The position numbers and the translations under genes were made by a program. From NCBI RefSeq assembly GCF_024979235.1, contig NZ_JANLCM010000002.1, forward strand, positions 1,488,001 through 1,552,000: 64,000 bases of DNA, in the 5' to 3' direction. The notes under the pieces are model-generated. The model saw nothing but the letters and a program-made list of their open reading frames with translations, was not told where the DNA came from and made no database searches. Every line of letters begins with the position of its first letter. The stretch's first letter is position 1. Source of the stretch: Herbiconiux aconitum. Lineage in GTDB: Bacteria > Actinomycetota > Actinomycetes > Actinomycetales > Microbacteriaceae. Positions 1 to 8,983 of this stretch are shown piece after piece.

Positions 1-248
1 TGGTGCTCGCAGGCGCCTCGATCTTCGGCGGGCGCGGGTCGTTCATCGGCATCCTCGCCGCCGCCTTCCTGGTGCAGCAGGTGCTGAACGTCTCGCCGTT
101 CCTCGGCCTCTCGCAGGCCTGGTCGTACTGGCTGCCCGGCCTCATCACCCTGGCCGCGGCCGTGCTCTACGCCCAGCTGCGCCGCACCCGCCGCCGCAAG
201 CGCGCGGCCGCTGTTCCGATCGCCTCACCCGAAGGGAGCGCAGCATGA
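1..248 (+). CDS. Sugar ABC transporter permease, C-terminal part
   Basis: Only the last 80 or so residues are inside the window; the gene begins upstream. The visible piece has the GGRGS loop, a hydrophobic helix and a final membrane helix followed by a very basic tail (RRTRRRKR), as at the end of RbsC-type (BPD_transp_2) permeases. Such proteins form the membrane channel of ribose/xylose-type importers. The stop overlaps the start of the next permease by ATGA, so the two are translationally coupled and probably form a heterodimeric channel. The substrate cannot be told from this fragment. Confidence 0.8.
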   Translation, partial: VLAGASIFGGRGSFIGILAAAFLVQQVLNVSPFLGLSQAWSYWLPGLITLAAAVLYAQLRRTRRRKRAAAVPIASPEGSAA

Positions 249-1270
249 GCTCGCCCGCCACCACCCCGAGCCCCGCCGAGTCGACCTGGCGCCGGATGCT
301 CTCCGGCAGCTGGGTGGGCATCGTCGTGGCCACCGCCCTGCTCTTCGCGCTGTCGCCCGTCATCGCACCCGGCAGTCTCGGAGCGGCGCCACTGCTCAGC
401 ATGCTGCCCTTCGCATCCGTTCTGGCCATCGTGGCCGCCGGGCAGACCCTGGTGGTGCAGCAGCGCGGCCTCGATCTCTCGGTGCCCGGGATGATCGCGC
501 TCGCCGCGGTGCTGTCGACCGGCCTCCCGCAGAACTACGGCTGGCCGCTCTGGGCCGCGGTGATCGCGGGCATCGTGGGCCCCGGCATCGTGGGGCTCGT
601 GAACGGCATCCTGGTGACCTACTTCCGGGTGATGCCGCTGGTCGTCACCCTCGGTATGAACGCGGTGCTGCTCGGCACCGTGTTCTTCATCGCCGACGGC
701 ACCCCCTCCGGGGCCCCCGCGGCTCTGAACGGTTTCGCGCTCGACCGCACCCTGGGCATCCCGAACACGGTGCTCATCGCGGTGGTGATCGTGGTGATCG
801 CGGGGCTCGTGACGCAGCGTTCGATCATCGGCAAACGACTCACCGCGGTCGGCGTGAGCGAACGCGCGGCGGCGGCGCTCGGCATCCGGGTGAACGCCTA
901 CCAGATGTTCGCCTACGCGTTCGCGGGTCTCTGCTACGGCGCCGGTGGGGTGCTGCTCGCGGGCTACACGAAGACCCCGCCGCTGTTCCTCGGCGACTCC
1001 TACCTGCTGCCCTCGGTGGCCGCCGTGGTGCTCGGCGGCACGGCGCTCACCGGCGGGCTCGCCAGTGTGGTCTCGACCGGCATCGCGGCGCTCTTCCTCA
1101 CCCAGCTGGGTCAGTTGCTGCGTTCGCTCGGCTGGCAGGATGCGTTGCAGCTGATCGCGCAGGCGGTGGTGCTGATCGCGGTGGTGCTCCTTCGCGAGCT
1201 GGTGCCCGTCGTGCTCCGCCGCCGAGCGAGTCGCCGGGTAGCGCGAAGTGGTGTCCCCGCGCCCAAGTAG
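245..1270 (+). CDS. Sugar ABC transporter permease (RbsC-like)
   Basis: 341 residues, the normal length for RbsC-family inner-membrane permeases, with about eight to ten hydrophobic segments. Family features include QRGLDLSVPGMIAL near the first third, where the family carries its 'G-DLSVG' signature, and GGTALTGGL in the last third, the cytoplasmic loop that contacts the ATPase. It starts at the ATG overlapping the previous stop, four codons after the ribosome-binding stretch gaaggga. With the preceding permease it forms the channel of an importer whose ATPase and binding protein must lie to the left of the window. It ends in a basic tail. The substrate is probably a pentose or a related sugar (inference). 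Confidence 0.87.
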   Translation: MSSPATTPSPAESTWRRMLSGSWVGIVVATALLFALSPVIAPGSLGAAPLLSMLPFASVLAIVAAGQTLVVQQRGLDLSVPGMIALAAVLSTGLPQNYGWPLWAAVIAGIVGPGIVGLVNGILVTYFRVMPLVVTLGMNAVLLGTVFFIADGTPSGAPAALNGFALDRTLGIPNTVLIAVVIVVIAGLVTQRSIIGKRLTAVGVSERAAAALGIRVNAYQMFAYAFAGLCYGAGGVLLAGYTKTPPLFLGDSYLLPSVAAVVLGGTALTGGLASVVSTGIAALFLTQLGQLLRSLGWQDALQLIAQAVVLIAVVLLRELVPVVLRRRASRRVARSGVPAPK

Positions 1271-1283
1271 GGCGACTTCGCGC
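1241..1283. terminator. Hairpin between convergent genes, possible bidirectional terminator
   Basis: gcgcgaagt (1241-1249) and acttcgcgc (1275-1283) pair perfectly over nine bases. The stem overlaps the permease stop and lies just beyond the stop of the convergent oxidoreductase gene. There is no T-tract, as is usual for high-GC actinobacteria. Placement rather than strength supports the call. Confidence 0.4.
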
Positions 1284-1293
1284 GACCTCGTGA

Positions 1294-2322
1294 TCAGGAG
1301 GCGTGGGCGCGCTCGATGATGTCGAGCACGGTCAGGGAGTCGCGGGGGTCGACGGGGAGCGGGGCTCCCGTCGTAAGTGCCTGGGCGAGGAGGCGGTAGA
1401 ACTCGGGGTAGGCGCCAGGGGCCACGGTGACCGCACTGGTCGACTCGGGTGAGCGCAGCAGGCCATCCGGATGCCCGTGCCCGAACGCCGGGTCGTTCAC
1501 CGGCACGCCCGCCTTCAGCTGCGACTCCTGCGGGTCGAGACCCTCGGTCTCGAACACGGCGTGGGAGCCCACCACGCGGAAGCGCGGCCGGTTCCACGGC
1601 GACACGGCGCTGAACCAGAGCCGGCTGCGCACGCCGTTCGCGTGGCGCAGGCTGAGGAAGCTGTCGTCGTCGGTGACCGCCCCGGGCCTCCGGCGATCGA
1701 GTTCGGCGTGCACCTCGTCGACCGGCCCGAACAGCCGGATCGCCTGGTCGATGAGGTGCGGCCCCAGGTCGAACAGGATGCCGCCGCCCCGCTCGGCCGC
1801 CGCCGTCTCCTTCCATTTGGTGCTGAGCTCCGGCTTCCACCACTCGAAGGCCGACTCGAACTGTCGCACCTCCCCGAGCGGCCCGTCGTCACCCTGCCTG
1901 ATCAGTCGCTCGACGGTCAGGAAGTCCCCGTCCCACCGCCGATTCTGAAACACGGTGACCCGCCGCCCCACCGCTTCGGCGTGCTCGATCACCGCGCGCC
2001 CTTCCGCCGACGACAACGCGAACGGCTTATCCACAACCACGTCGAGCCCCGCCTCGAGCGCCCGATGGGCGAGCGGCGCATGCGTCTCGTTCGGACTGGT
2101 CACCACCACGAGATCGAGCTCAGATGCCCGCACTAACACCGCATCAGCCCCCGCGACCACCACCCCTCCCCCATACCGAGCGGCCGCGTCAGCGGCTCGC
2201 TCACGGTCCCCAGTAGCAATCATCCGCAACTCGTAGGCGGAATCCGCCGCGATCAGCGGCGCATGAAACACGCGCCCCCCAGTCCCATACCCCACAACAG
2301 CAGCACGCAAAGACCTACTCAT
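1294..2322 (-). CDS. Gfo/Idh/MocA-family NAD(P)-dependent oxidoreductase
   Basis: 342 residues. The N-terminus AAVVGYGTGGRVFHAPLI is the glycine-rich dinucleotide-binding turn; VVVDKPFA near residue 95 carries the conserved EKP-type lysine (here DKP), and GGGILFDLGPHLIDQA near residue 180 is the GG-ILxDxGxHxID motif of the C-terminal domain. The family oxidises or reduces sugars, inositols and related polyols. The gene faces the sugar importer and is likely to act on sugar intermediates, but it is not in the same transcript. Exact substrate unknown. The ATG start leaves the Rossmann strand about seven residues in, which is normal. Confidence 0.87.
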   Translation of the reverse strand: MSRSLRAAVVGYGTGGRVFHAPLIAADSAYELRMIATGDRERAADAAARYGGGVVVAGADAVLVRASELDLVVVTSPNETHAPLAHRALEAGLDVVVDKPFALSSAEGRAVIEHAEAVGRRVTVFQNRRWDGDFLTVERLIRQGDDGPLGEVRQFESAFEWWKPELSTKWKETAAAERGGGILFDLGPHLIDQAIRLFGPVDEVHAELDRRRPGAVTDDDSFLSLRHANGVRSRLWFSAVSPWNRPRFRVVGSHAVFETEGLDPQESQLKAGVPVNDPAFGHGHPDGLLRSPESTSAVTVAPGAYPEFYRLLAQALTTGAPLPVDPRDSLTVLDIIERAHAS

Positions 2323-2361
2323 TCCACCGACGTTACGCGCACCCTCTCCCCCGATCGCGAA

Positions 2362-2446
2362 GCGGAGGGCGGCGGGTTTCGTGCTCCCGCCGCCTTTGAG
2401 CTCCGCTCAACCCTTAGGCGGGAGTGCGAAACCCGCCGCCCTCCGC
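2362..2446. repeat. Long intergenic inverted repeat
   Basis: Two 30-base arms (2362-2391 and 2417-2446) match at 28 of 30 positions when one is reversed, with a 25-base loop. The core is gcggagggcggcgggtttcg and its complement. It lies between two leftward genes, downstream of the AcoR-like regulator, so it may end that transcript. The arms are longer than a usual terminator needs, which suggests a REP-like intergenic element. Confidence 0.75.
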
Positions 2447-2465
2447 GTCCACCCCCGCCCCACCG

Positions 2466-4190
2466 TCAGGCAGTCAACCGGTAGGCCTTCATCTTCCGAT
2501 AGACAGTAGCCCGAGACAGACCAAGAATCTCCGCCGCTTTTGACCGATTCCCATCAGCCTCCTGCAACGCCTTGCGGATCGCTTCCAACTCCACGCGCTC
2601 GATCATCGAGAGCACCCTGGTGCCTTGCATGGCCTGCGGCAGATCGCCCGGCAGCACGGCGCCGCGTTTACCGGTGATGGAGAGCTGTTCGAGCACGCTG
2701 CGCAGCTCTTTGAGGTTGCCGGGCCAACGGTAGGTGCGCAGCAGTTCGAGCGCGTCGGCGCGCAGTTCGAGTCCGGCGCCAGGAGCGATCTGCTCGGCGA
2801 AGACGTGCCAGAGCGCCGGAACATCGGCGATGCGGTCGCGGAGCGCCGGCACCCAGATCACCGACATGCCGAGCCGGCTGCCCTGCACCTCGGCCTCTTC
2901 GCGCGATTGCGCCGAGAGGGTGAAGAGCACGGGGCCCCGACCGGTGGTGGTCTCGACCAAGGATTTCACGCCGTCGACCGTGTGCGCGTCGAGCGTCTCG
3001 ACGCCCCGCACGATCACGGGCGCGGAGGCGTTCAGTCGCTCCGAGAGCTTCTGCAGCCATTTGCGACTTCCGGTCACGTGGCGTTCCGCGGCATCCGTCA
3101 CGAGGCCCTGCGTCACCGGCGAGCCGGGCCGGAAGGGCAGCCCGAGTGCGAGCGACGCCTTGCCGGTGCCGGGTTCACCGGCGATGATCAGCGGCCGCCG
3201 CGTTTCGCGGTGCCGCGCCACCTGGTGCACCACCGTGAGCCACTCGGGCGACCGCCCCACGAGTTGCGGGCGGGCCGGGCCGATGCTCATCGTGGTGTTG
3301 CGGCGTTCCCGGTCGAGCACCACGATCACGCCGGCGCCGTCGTCGAGGGCGGTGACCTTCAGTTCGGCCGTGCCGGTGGAGAGCTCCAGCGAGAAGCGGC
3401 CCGAGCGCGGCTGCTCCGAGGTGAGCTGTTGCAGGAGGTTGAGGTCGGACACCGTGAGCCGCCCGGCTTTCTGGCTCTGCATCACGAGCCCCTGCGGCCC
3501 GAAGGCCACCACCGGGCCCGACTGGGCGCGCGCGGTGTCGAGGAAGGCGCTGAACATCATCCGGGCGGCCGGCTGCTCCACGTCGAGAACCTGCTGCTCC
3601 AGCTGCATGGTGACCGAGTTGATGAGGGGCCGCAGCAGGCCACTGCGCTCGGAGATGTCGCTCGAGATGGTGACCACGGCGAGCAGTTTGCCGGTCATCG
3701 GATGCCGCACCGGCGATCCGGTGCACACGGCGCCGCTGTAGAAGTCGGCGAAGTGCTCGACGCCCGAGATCTGCACGCTCTTGCCGGTGGCCGCGACCGT
3801 GCCCACCCCGTTGGTGCCCACCACGTCTTCGGCGAGCACCGCGCCCCGCACGGTGCCGAGCCGGTCGAGGTGGTGCAGGGCGTTGGGGTCGTGCGACCAG
3901 CGCTGCAGGATGCGCCCCTGCGAGTCGGCGAGGAGGAGACCGAGCCCCGTGCCGTCGAGGTCGTCGGAGACCCGGGTGAGCGGTGCCTGGAACATGTCGA
4001 GAAGGTGCGCGTCGAGCAGGTCGTCGGCGACCAAGGGCACGTCGCGGATGTTGCTCGGCACGCCGAGGGCGGCTTTGGAACGCTGCCAGGAGCTGAGCAG
4101 TTCGGGATTGACGGTGTGGGTGGGTGCCTCCGCGGCCAGGAAGTCGTCTTTGACCTCCTGAACGCGGTCGGCGTCGAAGTGGAGAGGCAC
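2466..4190 (-). CDS. AcoR-like GAF/Fis-type transcriptional regulator, degenerate AAA+ domain
   Basis: 574 residues. N-terminal part (about 50-250) resembles the GAF sensor of AcoR-like activators. The middle part retains a P-loop (AGEPGTGKAS), LRDRIADVPAL and YRWPGNLKELR from the sigma-54 activator AAA+ domain. The C-terminus ends in a clear Fis-type helix-turn-helix (NRSKAAEILGLSRATVYRKM). The GAFTGA loop that contacts sigma-54 is not visible and the Walker B region (IVRGVETLD) lacks the usual DE pair. Actinobacteria generally have no sigma-54, so this protein probably acts with the ordinary polymerase. It starts at GTG behind ggagtt. With the GntR gene it stands opposite the aldehyde/alcohol dehydrogenase operon, its likely target. 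Confidence 0.82.
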   Translation of the reverse strand: MPLHFDADRVQEVKDDFLAAEAPTHTVNPELLSSWQRSKAALGVPSNIRDVPLVADDLLDAHLLDMFQAPLTRVSDDLDGTGLGLLLADSQGRILQRWSHDPNALHHLDRLGTVRGAVLAEDVVGTNGVGTVAATGKSVQISGVEHFADFYSGAVCTGSPVRHPMTGKLLAVVTISSDISERSGLLRPLINSVTMQLEQQVLDVEQPAARMMFSAFLDTARAQSGPVVAFGPQGLVMQSQKAGRLTVSDLNLLQQLTSEQPRSGRFSLELSTGTAELKVTALDDGAGVIVVLDRERRNTTMSIGPARPQLVGRSPEWLTVVHQVARHRETRRPLIIAGEPGTGKASLALGLPFRPGSPVTQGLVTDAAERHVTGSRKWLQKLSERLNASAPVIVRGVETLDAHTVDGVKSLVETTTGRGPVLFTLSAQSREEAEVQGSRLGMSVIWVPALRDRIADVPALWHVFAEQIAPGAGLELRADALELLRTYRWPGNLKELRSVLEQLSITGKRGAVLPGDLPQAMQGTRVLSMIERVELEAIRKALQEADGNRSKAAEILGLSRATVYRKMKAYRLTA

Positions 4191-4335
4191 GGTGAACTCC
4201 TAGGGTCTGTCCGCGGGTTCGGACGACGCCGCTTGTCTCGTCGTCGAGAACATCGGACCGGTCGGGTGCGTGCACACCGGGTGGGTGGGTCGTATCGTCA
4301 TCTTCATGGCTCCTCGATCAGAGGTCAAGTCACAG

Positions 4336-5049
4336 CTAGATTGCGATTTTGGCGGGGTCGGATTGAGCGTCGGAGTGGTGCAGGCGCTTGGTGTATTCGA
4401 GGATGGCCAGCTCACCGGCGAGCTGGATGTGGTGCTCGCAGGCCTGTCGCGCGGCAACCGGATCGCGGTTCTCCGCCATCTCGCGCACGATGAGCCGCAG
4501 CTCCTCCATCGACAGCGCCACGCGGTGTTCGTCGACGAAGGCGTAGCGGCGGAAGAGGCCGATGCGGGTGTGCACTCCACGCAGGTCGTTCTCGAGCACC
4601 GGGTTGGCGGCGCCCTCCAGCAGCAGGTCGTAGAACTGCTCCTTGCTCTCCTCGCGCGACTGCACCGTGCCGCGGAGGTAGCTGTCTTCCATCGCGACGA
4701 TCAGTTCGCGCATCGCGGCAGCCTGTTCGGGGCGTGCGCGCCGGGCGAAGAGTTCGCCGGCGAGTCCCTCGAGTGCACGCCGCACCTCGTAGAGCGACTC
4801 GATGTCGCGCTTCGTGAGCACGGTCACGATGGGCCCCCGGTTCGGCAGCATCGTGATGAGGCTCTCGGTCTCGAGCTGCCGGAGCGCTTCGCGGATGACG
4901 GTGCGCGAGACACCGTAGCTGTCGCACAAGGCACTTTCGAGCAGACGCTCCCCCGGGGCGAGCACACCCTCCAGGATGTCTTCGCGGAGCAGGCGCACGA
5001 CTTGCTGGCGCAAAGGAGCGGCGTGACGTTCGATCTTCGTTGATTGCAT
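4336..5049 (-). CDS. GntR-family regulator with FCD domain
   Basis: 237 residues. A winged helix occupies about residues 12-75 (DSYGVSRTVIREALRQLE is the recognition region), followed by an all-helical FCD ligand domain with the expected acidic/histidine metal-site positions, including EHHIQLAGEL near the end. Members usually repress catabolic operons and respond to small carboxylic acids. The gene is divergent from the aldehyde dehydrogenase and shares about 150 bases of upstream DNA with it, so it very likely controls that operon. It precedes the AcoR-like gene on the same strand with a 145-base gap, where I see no further gene. Confidence 0.88.
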   Translation of the reverse strand: MQSTKIERHAAPLRQQVVRLLREDILEGVLAPGERLLESALCDSYGVSRTVIREALRQLETESLITMLPNRGPIVTVLTKRDIESLYEVRRALEGLAGELFARRARPEQAAAMRELIVAMEDSYLRGTVQSREESKEQFYDLLLEGAANPVLENDLRGVHTRIGLFRRYAFVDEHRVALSMEELRLIVREMAENRDPVAARQACEHHIQLAGELAILEYTKRLHHSDAQSDPAKIAI

Positions 5050-5133
5050 CCGTGGTTCCTTGACCGACTCCCGAGGGAGCCTCGTGTCTCGACTGTCTCA
5101 ATTCGACGCACCGGCGCATCCGGACAGTCATTG

Positions 5134-5155
5134 CATCGTACCGTAATACCAGATG
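5134..5155. promoter_or_regulatory. Candidate operator in the gntR/ALDH divergent promoter
   Basis: A locally AT-rich patch in otherwise GC-rich DNA contains TACC repeated eight bases apart (5139 and 5147) inside an outer catc...gatg dyad. It sits midway between the two divergent starts, where a GntR/FCD repressor would be expected to bind. The match to any published operator is weak. Confidence 0.3.
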
Positions 5156-5198
5156 ATGGTGAGACGCTCACGAGGGCGTGAGTGAAAGGGACAGATCA

Positions 5199-6692
5199 AT
5201 GACGACTCTGACGACAACGAGCGGAACGGTCACGCTCCGCGACCACACCGTGCCGATCGGCCTCTACATCGACGGCGGGTGGTTGCCTGTCGAATCGACC
5301 TTCGACGTGGTGAACCCTGCCACAGGCGACGTGATCGCCCAGGTCGCCGACGGCGGGGCGACGGATGCGCTGGCCGCCCTCGATGCCGCTGCGGCCGCGC
5401 AGGATTCCTGGCGCGCCGTGCCGCCCCGCGAGCGGGCGAACCTCTTCCACCGGGCGCACGCCCTTTTGCTCGAGCGCGCCGACGCGATCGCCGAGGTGAT
5501 GACGCTGGAGAGTGGCAAGCCGCTCGCCGAGGCGCGGGGCGAGTTCCAGCTCTCGGCCGACTTCTTCCTCTGGTACGCCGAGCAGGTGGCGCACATCCAC
5601 GGCACCTACGCCGAAGGCTCCCGCGGCGGCTACCGCGTGATCACGACCCACCAGCCGGTCGGGCCGTCGCTGCTCATCACGCCGTGGAACTTCCCGCTGC
5701 TGATGATCGCCCGCAAGGCCGGAGCCGCGCTCGGCGCCGGCTGCACGGTGGTGGTCAAATCGGCCAAGGAGACCCCGCTCACCGGCGCCCAGTTCGTGAA
5801 GGTGCTGCACGATGCGGGCTTCCCGCCGGGCGTCGTGAACCTCATCCACACCACGCACTCGGCCGACGTCTCGTCGACCGTGATGGCCGACCCGCGCCTC
5901 CGCAAGGTCAGCTTCACCGGGTCGACCGGGGTCGGCAGCACGCTCTTGAAGCAGGCGGCTCCCGGCATCGTGAACGCCTCGATGGAGCTCGGCGGCGACG
6001 GACCCTTCGTGGTGCTCGACGACGCCGATGTCGAACTCGCCGCCCAGCAGGCCATCCTGAACAAGTTCCGTAACGCCGGACAGGCCTGCGTGGCCGCGAA
6101 CCGCATCATCGTGCACAGCGCGGTGGCGGAGGAGTTCACCCGCCGCTTCGTCGAACTCACCCGGCAGCTGCGGGTCGGCGACGGCTTCGACGACGCCGTC
6201 GACGTGGGGCCGATCATCTCGGCGAAGCAGCGCGACGGAGTGGCGTCGCTGGTCGCCGAGCTCTCGGCGATCGACTCCGAGCTGCTCACCGGCGGCTCCC
6301 CCATCGACCGCGACGGCTACTTCTTCGAGCCCACCGTGTTCACGGTGAACGATCGCGACAACGCGGTGTGCAACAAGGAGCTGTTCGCGCCGATCGCCAC
6401 CATCTACACCGTCGACTCCACCGCCGAGGCGATCCGCGTGGCCAACGACACGAGCTACGGGCTCGCCGCCTACGTGTTCACCCGCGACCTCTCCCGCGCC
6501 ATCGCGGTCAGCGAGCGGCTCGATTCGGGCATGGTGGGCATCAACCGCGGGATCATGGCCGATCCCGCCGCCTCGTTCGGCGGCGTCAAGTCCTCCGGCC
6601 TCGGCCGCGAGGGCGGGCACCACGCGATCGACGAATTCCTCGAGCCGAAATACCTCGCCATCACCGTCGATGAGACTGCAGGACTGGAGTAG
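5199..6692 (+). CDS. NAD(P)-dependent aldehyde dehydrogenase (succinate-semialdehyde type)
   Basis: 497 residues from the ATG at 5199, preceded by aaaggg; an in-frame GTG 21 bases earlier is less well placed. All ALDH landmarks are present: TPWNFP (about 161-166), the cofactor lysine in VVKSA (187), FTGSTGVG (239-246), general-base Glu in MELGG (263) and the nucleophilic Cys in AGQAC (297). ESGKPL near 105 is typical of the GabD/SSADH branch, which oxidises semialdehydes to acids. It is the first gene of a rightward operon with an iron alcohol dehydrogenase and a hydroxyacyl-CoA dehydrogenase, suggesting stepwise oxidation of an alcohol through an aldehyde to an acid. Substrate not fixed by sequence. 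Confidence 0.9.
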   Translation: MTTLTTTSGTVTLRDHTVPIGLYIDGGWLPVESTFDVVNPATGDVIAQVADGGATDALAALDAAAAAQDSWRAVPPRERANLFHRAHALLLERADAIAEVMTLESGKPLAEARGEFQLSADFFLWYAEQVAHIHGTYAEGSRGGYRVITTHQPVGPSLLITPWNFPLLMIARKAGAALGAGCTVVVKSAKETPLTGAQFVKVLHDAGFPPGVVNLIHTTHSADVSSTVMADPRLRKVSFTGSTGVGSTLLKQAAPGIVNASMELGGDGPFVVLDDADVELAAQQAILNKFRNAGQACVAANRIIVHSAVAEEFTRRFVELTRQLRVGDGFDDAVDVGPIISAKQRDGVASLVAELSAIDSELLTGGSPIDRDGYFFEPTVFTVNDRDNAVCNKELFAPIATIYTVDSTAEAIRVANDTSYGLAAYVFTRDLSRAIAVSERLDSGMVGINRGIMADPAASFGGVKSSGLGREGGHHAIDEFLEPKYLAITVDETAGLE

Positions 6693-6694
6693 AC

Positions 6695-7933
6695 ATGAGC
6701 ACCACGACCCCCGACATGGGCATCCTGCGACAACCGAAGACGGTGCTCTTCGGGCCGGGCAAGCGGCATCAGATCCCCCGCATCGTGCGCCCGCTGGCCG
6801 AGCACCTGCTCGTCACGACCGACGCCCGGATGGCGACGACCCCCGAGTTCATCGAGATCATCGACGCCATCAAGGCCACCGGCGTCGACGTCTCGATCTA
6901 CGCCGAAGCGGAGCCCGATCTGCCGCGTGAAGACATCGTGCAGGTGATCGAGCGCTTCGGACACACCCAGGTCGACGCCATCCTCGGCATCGGCGGCGGC
7001 TCCTGCATGGACCTCGCGAAAGTGGTCTCGATCGTGCTCGCCAACGGCGGCGACGTGCGCGACTACTACGGCGAGTTCCTGGTGCCGGGGCCCGGCGTGC
7101 CGGTCATCACCGTGCCGACGACCGGCGGTACCGGCGCCGAAGTCACCTGCATCTCGGTCGTCTTCGACACCGAGAAGGGCATGAAAGTCGGCGTGGCGAG
7201 CCCGTTCCTCGAGGCGCACACCGCCGTGATCGACCCCGAACTCACCCTCACCTGCCCGCCCGGACTCACCGCGGCGACAGGGGCGGATGCGCTCTCGCAC
7301 CTCGTGGAGGCCTTCACCGGCCGGGTGAAGAATCCCTCGGTCGACGACCTCGACACGAAGCTCTACGCCGGCAAGAACCGGCTCACCGACGTGTTCTCCC
7401 GCAACGGGCTGACGCTGCTGAACACCTCGCTCGAGGCGGTGGCGGCGAACCCGTCCGATCTCGAGGCCCGAGCCGACACCATGTTCGCCGCCTACAGCGC
7501 GGGTATGTCGATCAATACGGCCGGCACGGCGGGCGCGCACGCGATCCAGGGCTCGGTGGGCAACCTCACGCACACGCCGCACGGCTTCGGCATCAGCGCG
7601 CTGCTGCCCTACGTCATGCGCTTCAACCTGCCCGAGCGGGTGGCTGAGTTCGCCGAGATCGGGCGGCTGCTGGGGGTGGCGGATGCCTCGGCTCCCCTGC
7701 TCGACCAGGCGCATGCGGGCATCCAGCGCATCGAAGCTCTGCTCGCCGCGATCGGCGCCCCGCTCGACGTGAAGTCGCTCGGCCTGTCGCCCGACGACTT
7801 CGATTTCGTCGCCGACCAGGCGATGCTCGCCACCCGGCTCATCGCGAACAACCCGCGCGCCCTCACCAAGGAGGCCGTCGTGGCGATCCTCGAGCGCAGC
7901 TACGCGGGCGACCGGAGCTGGTGGGAGGTGTGA
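6695..7933 (+). CDS. Iron-containing alcohol dehydrogenase
   Basis: 412 residues, starting two bases after the ALDH stop. GIGGGSCMDLAK near residue 100 is the nucleotide-binding loop, PTTGGTGAEVT near 145 is a family signature, and GADALSHLVEAFTG (about 195-210) with GAHAIQGSVG and HTPHGFGISALLPYVM supply the Asp and His ligands for the divalent metal. It belongs to the Fe-ADH superfamily; the hydroxyacid-oxoacid transhydrogenase/4-hydroxybutyrate dehydrogenase branch would fit a succinate-semialdehyde-type partner ALDH (inference). Its last codons overlap the next gene, so the three dehydrogenases are probably made together. Confidence 0.9.
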   Translation: MSTTTPDMGILRQPKTVLFGPGKRHQIPRIVRPLAEHLLVTTDARMATTPEFIEIIDAIKATGVDVSIYAEAEPDLPREDIVQVIERFGHTQVDAILGIGGGSCMDLAKVVSIVLANGGDVRDYYGEFLVPGPGVPVITVPTTGGTGAEVTCISVVFDTEKGMKVGVASPFLEAHTAVIDPELTLTCPPGLTAATGADALSHLVEAFTGRVKNPSVDDLDTKLYAGKNRLTDVFSRNGLTLLNTSLEAVAANPSDLEARADTMFAAYSAGMSINTAGTAGAHAIQGSVGNLTHTPHGFGISALLPYVMRFNLPERVAEFAEIGRLLGVADASAPLLDQAHAGIQRIEALLAAIGAPLDVKSLGLSPDDFDFVADQAMLATRLIANNPRALTKEAVVAILERSYAGDRSWWEV

Positions 7934-8979
7934 GCGAGGCTGAGGCACCGCGGGCCAGCGCGGGCTTGGCAGCCCGAGCGGGCGCAGCAGCCTCGAGCGC
8001 GGGAGCGGACGCGGCGCGGTCGGGGGCCGACGCCACGCGCTCGGTGGTCGCCATCGCCGGCGCCGGGTCGATCGGGGTGGCGTTCGCGGTGCTCTTCGCG
8101 TCGGCCGGGCATCCGGTGCGGGTGTGGGATGCCTTTCCCGAGGCGTTCGAGCGGGCGCGAGCCGATCTCCGCTCGCGCCTCGGGTTGCTCAGCGAGTTCG
8201 GATTGCTGGCCGAGTCGCCTGATGAGGTGGCGGCGCGGGTCTCGTTCGACGCCGAGCTCGCCGATGCCGTCGCCGGCGCCGGCCTGGTGCAGGAGTGCGC
8301 CCCGGAACGCGTGGAGCTGAAGCGCGACCTGTTCGCGGCGATCGCTGCCGTCACGCCCGCAGACGCGATCCTCGCCTCCTCCAGCTCGGCCATCACGCCG
8401 AGCACGATCCTGGCAGGGATGGATGTCGCAGGCTTGGCCGCCCGACTCATCGTGGCGCATCCGGGCAACCCGCCCTATCTCCTTTCGGTGATCGAGCTGG
8501 TGCCCTCGCCGGCGACGGATGCGGCGGTGCTCGAACGCGCATCCGCTCTGTATCGGGGCGCCGGGCTCCGCCCGGTGCTCGTGCGCAAGGAGGTGGAGGG
8601 CTTCATCTTCAACCGCCTGCAGGGCGCAGTGCTACGCGAGGCCTACGCCCTCGTGCGCGACGGCGTGGCCACGGTCGACGACATCGACGAGGTGGTGCGC
8701 TCGGGCCTCGGGCGGCGCTGGAGCTTCATCGGACCGTTCGAGACCGTCGATCTGAACACCCGCGGCGGCCTCGCGTCTCACGCCGAGAAGATGGGCCCGG
8801 CCTACGAGCGGATGGGCGCCGAGCGCGGCCAGCACGACCCCTGGACAGCGGACCTCGTGGCGACCGCGGTCGCGCAGCGCCGCGCACTCCTCCCCCTCGA
8901 GGAGTGGGAGGCCCGGGTGCGCTGGCGCGACGAGCAACTCATGCGCCTGAAGCCCCTCTGGGACGAGATGCGACGCTGA
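7930..8979 (+). CDS. 3-hydroxyacyl-CoA dehydrogenase family protein
   Basis: About 349 residues from the GTG that overlaps the previous stop (GTGA), behind ggtggga; a GTG nine bases upstream is also possible. The first 37 or so residues are Ala/Ser-rich and look unstructured, so a later start is conceivable. The Rossmann motif VAIAGAGSIGVAFA follows, then SSSSAITPS and AHPGNPPYLL, the catalytic His-containing segment, and the C-terminal dimerisation domain (EGFIFNRLQGAVLREA). The fold is shared by short 3-hydroxyacyl-CoA dehydrogenases and the lambda-crystallin/L-gulonate 3-dehydrogenase group; HPGNPPYLL resembles the latter. It is therefore an NAD-dependent 3-hydroxy-acid or hydroxyacyl-CoA dehydrogenase completing the operon. 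Confidence 0.85.
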   Translation: MSEAEAPRASAGLAARAGAAASSAGADAARSGADATRSVVAIAGAGSIGVAFAVLFASAGHPVRVWDAFPEAFERARADLRSRLGLLSEFGLLAESPDEVAARVSFDAELADAVAGAGLVQECAPERVELKRDLFAAIAAVTPADAILASSSSAITPSTILAGMDVAGLAARLIVAHPGNPPYLLSVIELVPSPATDAAVLERASALYRGAGLRPVLVRKEVEGFIFNRLQGAVLREAYALVRDGVATVDDIDEVVRSGLGRRWSFIGPFETVDLNTRGGLASHAEKMGPAYERMGAERGQHDPWTADLVATAVAQRRALLPLEEWEARVRWRDEQLMRLKPLWDEMRR

Positions 8980-8983
8980 GAGT

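Noticed and set aside
2625..4493. A 622-codon open frame on the plus strand opposite the AcoR-like gene
   Set aside because: High-GC DNA gives long antisense frames; the composition (His, Arg and Gly rich with no domain) and loss of third-position bias mark it as a shadow.
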